5,137 nt of DNA from Clostridiaceae bacterium (lineage in GTDB: Bacteria > Bacillota > Clostridia > Oscillospirales > Acutalibacteraceae). The stretch covers positions 1 to 5,137 of the forward strand of contig CAJGBX010000092.1 in the NCBI GenBank assembly GCA_904501685.1. The letters are read 5' to 3'. The translations under genes were made by a program, and so were the position numbers. The notes beneath the pieces are model-generated. The model saw only the letters and a list, made by a program, of their open reading frames with translations. It did not search any database and was not told the origin of the DNA. Shown one piece after another: positions 1-5,137 of this stretch (the first letter of the stretch is position 1; each line of letters opens with the position of its first letter).

Positions 1-1680
1 CTGTGTACGCATAGTAGAATATTCGTCACCGAGAGGATTCAAAATGGTAACACAGTTTTTGCGTGCATCGTCATCAGCCAGACCTAAAACATCAATAGCC
101 TTGCTTCCAATAAAGGAATAGGTGGCAATTTCGTTGAAGCTATTGGCAATAAGGGTCGATTTAATATTGTCGGACATAATGCGTTCGGGCAGCTTGCGTC
201 CGCGAACAATGGCGCCCTGCATTGTACTGCCGACTATGTGGTCATAGCCGTAAATTCGCATAACCTCTTCGGCAATATCGGCCTTACCCTCAATATCATC
301 GCGGAAGGAGGGAACAAGACAGGTTAAAACACCGTCGGTCAGAGTGGTTTCAATCTGAAGACTGTTTAGAATTTCAGCCATTTTTTGTTCGGGGATATTA
401 ATACCAAGCAAGGCTACAATATCGGCAGCCTTAACCTTAAGCTCACGTGCGGTCGGCAATCCGTTGTTGCAATCAATATTACCGTCAACGATTTCGGCAG
501 CACCAAGCTGGTCAACCAACTGCAGGCAACGGTTCATAGCATATTCAACGGTGATAATGTCAACACCGCGTTCAAAGCGACCCGAGGCCTCGGTACGCAT
601 ACCGAGTTTACGTGCGGTTTTTCTTACACTGTCACGGCGGAACTTAGCACATTCAAAGAAAATTTCGGTTGTATCAGCCTTGATTTCACTGTCAAGTCCA
701 CCCATAATACCTGCAATGCATGAAGGCTCCTTGCCGTCGGCAATAACCAGCATTTCAGGGGTTAAATCGTGTTCCTTACCGTCAAGGGTGGTGATTTTCT
801 CGTTCTCGGCGGCATTTCTTACGATAATCTTATGCTCAGCAACATCACGCAGGTCAAATGCGTGCATAGGCATACCAGTTTCAAGCATTACAAAGTTGGT
901 AATATCAACAATATTGCTAATCGGTCGCATACCTGCGGCAATAAGGCATTTTTTAAGCCAAGCGGGTGACTCCTCAATTTTTACATTCTTAACAACTCTG
1001 CCGTAATAACGGGGGCAAAGGTCAAAGTTCTTGACCTCAACACTAATGTAGTCAGAAATGCTTTCGCCAACCGTCTTAAAGGTTGGCTTAGGGCCGTTAA
1101 ACGGCTTGCCTAAAACTACGGCAGCCTCACGTGCGATGCCTAAAACACTTTGGCAATCGGGACGGTTTGCAGTGATTTTAAAATCAATAATATAGTCGTT
1201 AAGACCTAATACCGAACGCATATCGGTACCGGGTACACCGGCATCCGGCTTTAAAATCATAATACCGTAAACCGAGGCTCCCTCATAATCGTCCTCGGTA
1301 ACGCAAAGCTCCTCGCCCGAGCAGAGCATACCGTTACTTGGTACACCTCTTAATTTACCCTTTTTAATGTGCATACCGTTCGGTAAATCTGAATCGTGCA
1401 AGGCAGCAGGAACCAAATCACCCTCGTGCACATTCTGTGCACCGGTGACAATCTGCACATCTTCACCTTGACCTACGTCAATCTGACAGATAAACATATG
1501 GTCAGAATCGGGATGACGCTCCATATGTGTGACCTTTCCGACAACTACGTTACGCATAGACTTTGAAAGGTCAATAATCTCCTCAACCTCAAAGCCTGCC
1601 ATAACCATTTTGTCGCAAAGCTCAGAAACCGGGACATCAATATCAACATAATTTTTAAGCCAACTTAAACTTACCTTCAT
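1..1680 (-). CDS. pheT: Phenylalanyl-tRNA synthetase beta subunit (partial, C-terminus outside window)
   Basis: This is the beta subunit of the cytoplasmic alpha2-beta2 enzyme that charges tRNA-Phe with phenylalanine. The frame is open from the ATG at 1680 to the window edge, giving 560 residues; bacterial PheT is usually near 800, so about 230 are missing. It opens MKVSLSWLKNYVD, typical of PheT. An OB-fold tRNA-binding (EMAP-like) domain covers about residues 40-150, with HPDSDHM near 56-62, IVTGAQNV at 77-84 and GMLCSGEE at 117-124. The B3/B4 editing domain follows, with ITANRPDC at 169-176, CPRYYGR at 222-228, GMPMHAFD at 269-276, IAGIMGG at 322-328 and SGRFERGVD at 366-374. The B5 domain has D462, D468, E471 and E472, spaced like the known Mg-binding acidic residues. 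The catalytic-like core begins at NPLGDEYSTMRT (548-559). The C-terminal FDX-ACB domain lies off-window. It starts 15 nt after the pheS stop, with GGGAGGG (1689-1695) as ribosome binding site, so the two genes are cotranscribed under the T-box. Confidence 0.97.
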   Translation of the reverse strand, partial: MKVSLSWLKNYVDIDVPVSELCDKMVMAGFEVEEIIDLSKSMRNVVVGKVTHMERHPDSDHMFICQIDVGQGEDVQIVTGAQNVHEGDLVPAALHDSDLPNGMHIKKGKLRGVPSNGMLCSGEELCVTEDDYEGASVYGIMILKPDAGVPGTDMRSVLGLNDYIIDFKITANRPDCQSVLGIAREAAVVLGKPFNGPKPTFKTVGESISDYISVEVKNFDLCPRYYGRVVKNVKIEESPAWLKKCLIAAGMRPISNIVDITNFVMLETGMPMHAFDLRDVAEHKIIVRNAAENEKITTLDGKEHDLTPEMLVIADGKEPSCIAGIMGGLDSEIKADTTEIFFECAKFRRDSVRKTARKLGMRTEASGRFERGVDIITVEYAMNRCLQLVDQLGAAEIVDGNIDCNNGLPTARELKVKAADIVALLGINIPEQKMAEILNSLQIETTLTDGVLTCLVPSFRDDIEGKADIAEEVMRIYGYDHIVGSTMQGAIVRGRKLPERIMSDNIKSTLIANSFNEIATYSFIGSKAIDVLGLADDDARKNCVTILNPLGDEYSTMRTQ

Positions 1681-1695
1681 TTTATTGTCCCTCCC

Positions 1696-2715
1696 TTAAA
1701 ACTGCTTAAGAAAACGCAAATCGTTTTCAAATAAAAGACGAATGTCGCTGACCTTATAACGAGTTGTGGTCAGGCGGTCAAGACCGATACCGAAGGCAAA
1801 GCCCGAATATTCCTCAGGGTCAATTCCGCAGGCACGAAGTACCCTCGGATGAACCATACCGGCACCTAAAATCTCAATCCAACCGCTGCCTTTACATATA
1901 CGGCAGCCTTTGCCACGACATTCCGAACAGGTAACGTCAACTTCAACACTCGGCTCAGTGAACGGGAAGAAGGACGGACGGAACTTAACCTCGGTCTCCT
2001 TGCCGTAGATTTCGTGAGCAAACTGCTCCAAAACGCCTTTAAGGTCGCACATAGTGATGTTTTTGTCAACAACAAGACCCTCAATTTGATGGAAAACGGG
2101 TGAATGTGTTGCATCAACCTCATCTGCACGGTAAACACGTCCGGGGCAGATTATTTTAATGGGGGGCTTGCGGTTTTCCATAGTTCTGATTTGTGCTGCA
2201 GAGGTTTGAGTACGAAGCAACAGATTTTCAGCCAGATAAAATGTGTCCTGCATATCTCTTGCAGGGTGGTCTGCCGGAACATTCAAGGCTTCAAAGTTAT
2301 AGTAGTCGGTTTCAACCTCAGGACCGTCAACCACGTCAAAGCCCATAGACTGAAAGATGTCAATCATATCGTTCAAAACGATGTTTAAGGGATGAAGTCC
2401 ACCCTTGGCAGCAGGCTTCGACGGCATAGTAATATCCAAGGTTTCGGCCTTCAGCTTTTGGTCGGCGGCTTTAGCTTTAAAGCCGTTAGCGGCAGAGGTG
2501 ATAGCCTCCTCTAATTCCTGCTTTGCTTGGTTTACAAGCTGACCCATTATCGGACGCTCCTCAGGGGAAAGTCCTCCCATTTGCTTTAAAATAGCGGTCA
2601 ATTCACCTTTTTTGCCGAGATATTTAATTCTAATCTCGTCAATCTGCTTTTCGTCCTTGGCGGCGGCAACAGCGCCCAGTGCCTCGGACTTTAAAAGCTC
2701 AAGCTTTTCTTTCAT
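1696..2715 (-). CDS. pheS: Phenylalanyl-tRNA synthetase alpha subunit
   Basis: This is the catalytic alpha subunit of class II phenylalanyl-tRNA synthetase, which forms Phe-AMP and transfers Phe to tRNA-Phe. The product has 339 residues, a normal length for the family. Residues 1-85 form the charged, helical N-terminal coiled-coil arm. The class II core starts near 105 with motif 1 (HPL at 108-110). QDTFY (156-160) and RTQTSAAQIR (168-177) follow, then motif 2 (GRVYRADEVDATHSPVFHQ, 192-210), the Phe-pocket segment FRPSFFPFTEPS (246-257), and motif 3 (GFAFGIGLDRL, 305-315). The protein ends FENDLRFLKQF. Ala307 occupies the position of E. coli PheS Ala294, the normal residue in the amino-acid pocket. 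Four cysteines (263, 266, 271, 274) make a CxxC-x4-CxxC cluster seen in other Gram-positive PheS proteins, possibly metal-binding (inference). The ATG at 2715 is chosen because AGGAGG lies 7 nt upstream and the family N-terminus starts there. An in-frame ATG at 2793 falls inside the T-box region and is not used. pheT follows 15 nt after the stop. Confidence 0.98.
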   Translation of the reverse strand: MKEKLELLKSEALGAVAAAKDEKQIDEIRIKYLGKKGELTAILKQMGGLSPEERPIMGQLVNQAKQELEEAITSAANGFKAKAADQKLKAETLDITMPSKPAAKGGLHPLNIVLNDMIDIFQSMGFDVVDGPEVETDYYNFEALNVPADHPARDMQDTFYLAENLLLRTQTSAAQIRTMENRKPPIKIICPGRVYRADEVDATHSPVFHQIEGLVVDKNITMCDLKGVLEQFAHEIYGKETEVKFRPSFFPFTEPSVEVDVTCSECRGKGCRICKGSGWIEILGAGMVHPRVLRACGIDPEEYSGFAFGIGLDRLTTTRYKVSDIRLLFENDLRFLKQF

Positions 2716-2722
2716 AAGTTTT

Positions 2723-2728
2723 CCTCCT
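2723..2728 (-). promoter_or_regulatory. pheS ribosome binding site
   Basis: A perfect AGGAGG lies 7 nt before the ATG at 2715 and sits between the end of the terminator U-run and the gene. It fixes the pheS start and argues against the longer in-frame start at 2793, which has no such site and would translate through the terminator hairpin. Confidence 0.93.
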
Positions 2729-2740
2729 AAAAGGTATTTT

Positions 2741-2783
2741 AAAAATAAAAGACTTCGTCCCTTAAATTTCAAGGGACGAAGTC
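2741..2783 (-). terminator. T-box intrinsic terminator upstream of pheS
   Basis: A perfect 13-bp stem (arms 2771-2783 and 2751-2763, GACTTCGTCCCTT with its complement) encloses a 7-nt loop. It is followed on the transcript by the U-rich run TTTTATTTTT (2741-2750). The 5' arm contains CGTCCC (2773-2778), the same bases that can pair with the T-box GGG and GCG to form the antiterminator. The two structures therefore exclude each other, as in class I transcriptional T-box leaders. Confidence 0.95.
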
Positions 2784-3021
2784 GAAATTTCAACTCCGCG
2801 GTACCACCCGCATTTTTGCTTTGAGAGCAAACACTCTTTATGCATATAACGGTGCATCACCGTCAGCGCTTACTTTTATGTTCGGCACTGCCACTCAAGA
2901 AGGGAACTTCACCAAAAGATTCACTTTCTGTGCTTTCAGCCAAGGCACAGCTCTCTGTCAAGCTCATACTAAAGGTTACTTTACTTCGTCAACGTGTTTT
3001 TTGGAACGAAATATTCTATTT
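2741..3021 (-). ncRNA. T-box riboswitch leader, tRNA-Phe responsive
   Basis: This is an untranslated leader controlling pheST by transcription antitermination. Read 5' to 3' on the minus strand, Stem I has an AGTA/GAA internal-loop signature (2977-2980 and 2908-2910) closed above by ACC/GGT (2974-2976 with 2911-2913) and below by GAAG/CTTC (2984-2987 with 2899-2902). The specifier UUC (Phe) is at 2904-2906. AGAGAG (2951-2956) forms the AG-bulge region. The distal helix CTGTGC/GCACAG (2945-2950 with 2928-2933) carries GCUG, a GNUG match, in its loop. A small hairpin ACGGTG/CACCGT (2858-2863 with 2849-2854) and a Stem III-like AGAG/CTCT hairpin (2834-2837 with 2824-2827) follow. The T-box GGGTGGTACCGCGG is at 2796-2809. 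Its UGGU should pair with the ACCA end of uncharged tRNA-Phe. The antiterminator is GGG/CCC plus GCG/CGT around a TGGTACC bulge. These motifs are read directly; the folding is by hand. Confidence 0.96.
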
Positions 3022-3028
3022 TCAATTC

Positions 3029-3057
3029 ATTATATACCCATTTTTTTAAAAAAGCAA
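3029..3057 (-). promoter_or_regulatory. pheST promoter (sigma-A type)
   Basis: The -10 is a perfect TATAAT (3029-3034). The -35 is TTGCTT (3052-3057), matching the first three bases of TTGACA, at the ideal 17-bp spacing. Transcription should start near 3020-3022, about 30 nt before Stem I of the T-box leader. This gives pheST its own promoter, separate from the symporter gene upstream. Confidence 0.85.
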
Positions 3058-3097
3058 GCATTTTTAAAATAAAATACTTTTTTAACATTATTACAAT

Positions 3098-3119
3098 AAA
3101 AAGCCAGCTGTTGGTTTTT
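3098..3119 (-). terminator. Weak terminator-like hairpin after the symporter gene
   Basis: On the minus strand, AAAAACCA can pair with TGG-C-TTTTT around a 5-nt loop, with one bulged C and a run of five T at the 3' side. It starts 5 nt after the symporter stop codon and before the pheST promoter, where a terminator is expected. Only three of its eight pairs involve GC-containing sequence, so it may be weak. Because its sides are A5 and T5 it could act in either direction. Confidence 0.5.
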
Positions 3120-3124
3120 ATAAT

Positions 3125-4735
3125 TCAACCCAATGAATCCTTTTTGTTGGTGATGACGGTTGCATTGTAGCAATCGAACTTGTCATCAATATTTTTGGGA
3201 AGGGTATTTTTTGTGAATACACTTACTATCGGGACTAAAATCAGTCCGCCGACCATTGCGAATACACCTGAGTACAGCGAGTTGGTGAAGATGAATTCCA
3301 AAACAGGTATTCCTTTAACGTTGATAAGACCGATACCGATTGCCAATTGCACAATTTCAAGTCCTGTGCCGAAAATGAAGCTTGCGATAACCGAAGCGCG
3401 TGTGGTCTTTTTCCAGTATAATCCGTATAAAAACGGTGCCAGGAATGCACCGGCTAACGCTCCCCATGATACACCCATCATTTGAGCAATGAATACCGAG
3501 TCTGACCAAATTGTGTCCTTGAGAATTGCGATTACTGCCGAAACTGCGATAAAGAATACGATGAATAATCGCATTATGAATACACTTTTTCTGTCCGACA
3601 CCTTTTTTCTTTTTTCCATAGCAGGCTGGACGACATCAAGGGTGAGTGTTGATGATGAGGTGAGCACTAACGAAGAAAGTGTGGACATAGAAGCTGCCAA
3701 AACAAGCACTATAATCAGAGAAACAACAACGGCCGGCAGTTTTTGGAGCATGGTTGGTACAACCTTGTCGAAAAGCATGGGTGAAAGGTAGCCGGCACTT
3801 TCCATTTCTTTAAAGTAGAGTCTACCGAAGCCGCCCAAGAAGTAACAGCCGCCGGCAACGATAACGGCGAAAACTGTCGAAATGAGTGTGCCTTTTTTGA
3901 TTGCAGCCTCGTCCTTAATAGAGTAAAATTTACCGATCATTTGCGGCAGTCCCCAGGTACCTAAAGAGGTTAAAACTACAACAAAGAAGAGGAAAATCGG
4001 GTTAGGACCGAACATAGAGGTGTATTCTGCACCGCCATGGGGACTGTTGGCAAGGGCTTCGACTGATTTCATAAAGCCGCCGTTCTGGTTTAAAACCGAA
4101 AGCACAACTGCAACAATTCCCACCAGCATTATAATACCCTGAATGAAGTCGTTAACTGCAGTAGCCATATATCCGCCGAAAATGACGTATACGCCGGTTA
4201 GAACCGCCATTCCTACAACGATAACCCAGTAGGGAATGTCGAAAACATTGTTGAACAATGAGGAAAGACCGTTGTAAAGCGATGCAGTGTAGGGAATCAG
4301 GAACACGAAAACGATAAACGAGGATATAACCTTAAGCTTCTTAGAATCATAACGCTTTTCAAAGAAGTCGGGCATTGTTTTAGAACCTAAATGCTGGGTC
4401 ATAACCCTTGTTCTGCGTCCTAAAACCGTCCAAGCCAAAAGACTGCCGATAAAGGCATTGCCGAGACCAATCCAGGTAGATGCAAGACCGAAGTTCCAAC
4501 CGAACTGACCTGCATAGCCGACAAAAATAACGGCTGAGAAATACGAGGTGCCAAAAGCGAAGGCGGTCAGCCACGCACCGACGTTACGTCCGCCTAAAAC
4601 AAAGCTGTCAACACTTTTTGAGTGCTTACGGCAGGCAAAGCCGACACCGATCATCAGTCCGAAAAAGCATAAAAGCATCGGGACCGAAATCAGCACAGTC
4701 GGTGAGATTGAAAGTAATTGCGGAATAAATGACAT
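3125..4735 (-). CDS. Sodium:solute symporter (SSF family), substrate unknown
   Basis: This is an integral membrane transporter of the SSF family (TC 2.A.21), expected to couple Na+ entry to uptake of an organic solute. The 536 residues give about 13 hydrophobic segments by eye, the usual SSF number, near 12-33, 53-75, 84-104, 136-158, 168-188, 193-214, 246-266, 283-304, 334-356, 387-404, 418-440, 448-470 and 486-508, with a short polar C-terminal tail. Family marks are LGGR (47-50), the GGYMATAVNDFIQG signature (187-200) and LAASMSTLSS (346-355), in which A348, S351 and T352 align with the Na+-site residues A337, S340 and T341 of proline carrier PutP. The TM2 segment GTSYFSA (62-68) lacks the PutP Asp55 (Tyr here) and looks more like pantothenate- or monocarboxylate-type members. 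Substrate cannot be assigned. ATG 4735 is chosen because the first membrane segment follows at once; the ribosome binding site (AAGAG, about 10 nt upstream) is modest. The gene ends with TGA and appears monocistronic. Confidence 0.94.
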   Translation of the reverse strand: MSFIPQLLSISPTVLISVPMLLCFFGLMIGVGFACRKHSKSVDSFVLGGRNVGAWLTAFAFGTSYFSAVIFVGYAGQFGWNFGLASTWIGLGNAFIGSLLAWTVLGRRTRVMTQHLGSKTMPDFFEKRYDSKKLKVISSFIVFVFLIPYTASLYNGLSSLFNNVFDIPYWVIVVGMAVLTGVYVIFGGYMATAVNDFIQGIIMLVGIVAVVLSVLNQNGGFMKSVEALANSPHGGAEYTSMFGPNPIFLFFVVVLTSLGTWGLPQMIGKFYSIKDEAAIKKGTLISTVFAVIVAGGCYFLGGFGRLYFKEMESAGYLSPMLFDKVVPTMLQKLPAVVVSLIIVLVLAASMSTLSSLVLTSSSTLTLDVVQPAMEKRKKVSDRKSVFIMRLFIVFFIAVSAVIAILKDTIWSDSVFIAQMMGVSWGALAGAFLAPFLYGLYWKKTTRASVIASFIFGTGLEIVQLAIGIGLINVKGIPVLEFIFTNSLYSGVFAMVGGLILVPIVSVFTKNTLPKNIDDKFDCYNATVITNKKDSLG

Positions 4736-4768
4736 TTCAAAACAACTCTTTTCTTGAAACCTTTTTCG

Positions 4769-4797
4769 TTGCTTTAAACCGTTACGCTTTAAAGCAA
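4769..4797 (-). repeat. Inverted repeat in the symporter 5' UTR
   Basis: TTGCTTTAAA and TTTAAAGCAA form a perfect 10-bp inverted repeat around a 9-base spacer, between the predicted transcription start (about 4808) and the symporter start codon. One half extends to the palindrome GCTTTAAAGC (4786-4795). A third CTTTAAAGC lies at 4824-4832, inside the promoter spacer. It could be a DNA operator or an RNA hairpin; there is no U-run after it, so it is not an intrinsic terminator. Confidence 0.7.
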
Positions 4798-4814
4798 TAA
4801 ATTATTGTGGGTAT

Positions 4815-4843
4815 ACTTTACCACTTTAAAGCGCCGTTGTCAA
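4815..4843 (-). promoter_or_regulatory. Symporter promoter (consensus -35, extended -10)
   Basis: The -35 is a perfect TTGACA (4838-4843), followed by a 17-bp spacer and the -10 TAAAGT (4815-4820, four of six consensus bases) preceded by an extended -10 TGG. The start should be near 4808, leaving a 5' UTR of about 70 nt. A-tract DNA lies directly upstream. Confidence 0.85.
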
Positions 4844-4846
4844 GAG

Positions 4847-4898
4847 TTTTTTGGTCTTTTTTATAAATTTTTAAAATTTTAAGATTTTTAAAGTTTTT
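4847..4898. other. Phased A/T-tracts upstream of the symporter promoter
   Basis: Runs of five to six T on the plus strand (A-tracts on the minus strand) are centred near 4849.5, 4859.5, 4870, 4887 and 4896, with an AAAATTTT block at 4873-4880. Spacing is about 8.5-10.5 bp, close to one helical turn. Such tracts commonly bend DNA, and just behind a -35 they can act as an UP element. Function here is inferred. Confidence 0.5.
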
Positions 4899-4940
4899 AT
4901 GTTAATCTACAGTTGGTCGCAAAAACTGCCGAAAATGATT

Positions 4941-4969
4941 TTGTTTTAATAGTTATTTTATTATACAAT
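4941..4969 (+). promoter_or_regulatory. Candidate divergent plus-strand promoter
   Basis: TTGTTT (4941-4946) is followed after exactly 17 bp by TACAAT (4964-4969, five of six consensus). It would start transcription rightward near 4976, towards a gene mostly or wholly beyond the window edge. The region is very AT-rich, so chance matches are likely. The ribosome binding site and ATG that follow at a sensible distance give some support. Confidence 0.5.
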
Positions 4970-5007
4970 ATATATAAGAAAATGAGTATAAATCAGAAGG
5001 ACAAAAG

Positions 5008-5052
5008 ATGACTTTATTGAGTTTCGGCTTTTTTGAACTTACCCCCTTGTAA
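5008..5052 (+). CDS. Possible 14-residue leader-type peptide or truncated ORF start
   Basis: ATG at 5008 is preceded by AAGGA (4997-5001) at 6-nt spacing and lies about 32 nt after the predicted start site of the divergent promoter. It encodes MTLLSFGFFELTPL and then TAA. I do not recognise the peptide. It could be a small leader peptide, a chance ORF, or the start of a longer gene broken by a frameshift: a run of six T (5029-5034) sits inside it, and the +1 frame is open from 5021 to the window end. Translation initiation is plausible; function is unknown. Confidence 0.25.
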   Translation: MTLLSFGFFELTPL

Positions 5053-5137
5053 TTATTGTGATTTGGTGGTAAAATGTTTCAATAATGTACTTTCATTAGG
5101 TGCAAATAATGTGCTCATTAGCACGAAAGAGGGATTA
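5053..5137. other. Right-edge stretch with no assignable gene
   Basis: No recognised product is encoded here. On the plus strand, the frame starting at 5021 is open to the edge (39 codons) but has no convincing start. ATG 5109 with AGGTG (5098-5102) upstream could start a gene running off-window (MCSLARKRD and on). On the minus strand a frame is open from the edge to a TAA at 5053-5055 (27 codons), which could be the tail of an off-window gene. A 5-bp hairpin GTGCT-CATT-AGCAC lies at 5111-5124. AAAGAGGG at 5126-5133 could be a ribosome binding site for a gene just beyond the edge. Confidence 0.3.

Noticed and set aside
385..1006. Plus-strand ORFs of 66-180 codons within pheT
   Set aside because: They are antisense to a continuous, motif-rich pheT frame and have no recognisable product.
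1866..2388. ORFs on both strands overlapping pheS in other frames
   Set aside because: The pheS frame contains all class II motifs; the others read as out-of-frame or antisense shadows.
2716..2793. N-terminal extension of pheS from the in-frame ATG at 2793
   Set aside because: It is the T-box antiterminator/terminator region; AGGAGG and PheS family conservation place the start at 2715.
2612..3072. Plus-strand ORFs (70-83 codons) antisense to the pheS start and the T-box leader
   Set aside because: The sequence is explained by riboswitch structure on the minus strand; the ORFs lack convincing ribosome binding sites and start inside the leader.
3180..4757. ORFs antisense or out of frame within the symporter gene
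   Set aside because: The symporter frame shows about 13 membrane segments and SSF motifs over its full length; the others are shadows.
4902..4930. CAGT/ACTG hairpin with an 11-base loop in the intergenic region
   Set aside because: A stem of only 4 bp with a long loop and no U-run is not distinguishable from chance.
4960..4988. Minus-strand TATAAT at 4960-4965 as an additional upstream promoter
   Set aside because: No acceptable -35 at 16-18 bp (TACTCA at 17 bp), and the region is so AT-rich that a TATAAT is expected by chance.
5053..5137. Riboswitch in the right-edge plus-strand leader
   Set aside because: I compared it by eye with T-box, c-di-GMP, preQ1, THF and ZTP consensus elements and saw no match; the only structure is a 5-bp hairpin.
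1..5137. CRISPR array, insertion sequence, tRNA or rRNA gene
   Set aside because: No regularly spaced repeats, transposase motifs or tRNA/rRNA-like sequences were seen on either strand.

Overview
The window looks like a chromosomal segment from a low- to moderate-GC Gram-positive bacterium, most likely a clostridial Firmicute (Bacillota). The basis is a T-box riboswitch in front of a phenylalanyl-tRNA synthetase operon, strong AGGAGG-type ribosome binding sites, TTGACA/TATAAT-type promoters and very AT-rich intergenic DNA around moderately AT-rich genes. The species cannot be named from sequence alone. All three recognisable genes lie on the minus strand.

Layout, in the direction of minus-strand transcription (right to left): (1) 4736-5137 is an intergenic region. 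It holds a strong minus-strand promoter for the symporter with phased A-tracts behind it, an inverted repeat in the 5' UTR, and an apparently divergent plus-strand promoter followed by a 14-codon ORF. What lies past the right edge is unknown. (2) 3125-4735 encodes a 536-residue sodium:solute symporter (SSF family) of unknown substrate, followed by a weak terminator-like hairpin. (3) 3029-3057 is the pheST promoter. (4) About 2741-3021 is a complete tRNA-Phe-responsive T-box leader: Stem I with a UUC specifier, Stem III, the T-box sequence, and mutually exclusive antiterminator and terminator. (5) 1696-2715 is pheS, complete at 339 residues. (6) 1-1680 is pheT, the first 560 residues, cut by the left edge.

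How they work together: PheS and PheT form the alpha2-beta2 phenylalanyl-tRNA synthetase. The leader senses the charging state of tRNA-Phe. Uncharged tRNA should pair with the UUC specifier and the UGGU bulge, stabilise the antiterminator and let transcription enter pheST. Charged tRNA should let the 13-bp terminator form. The symporter has its own promoter and no visible functional tie to the tRNA synthetase operon.

I found no convincing evidence of an undescribed system. The points most worth a second look are the TTTAAA repeat cluster at the symporter promoter, the divergent plus-strand unit at the right edge (small ORF, possible frameshift, open frame running off the window), and the false long start of pheS, which runs into the T-box terminator.
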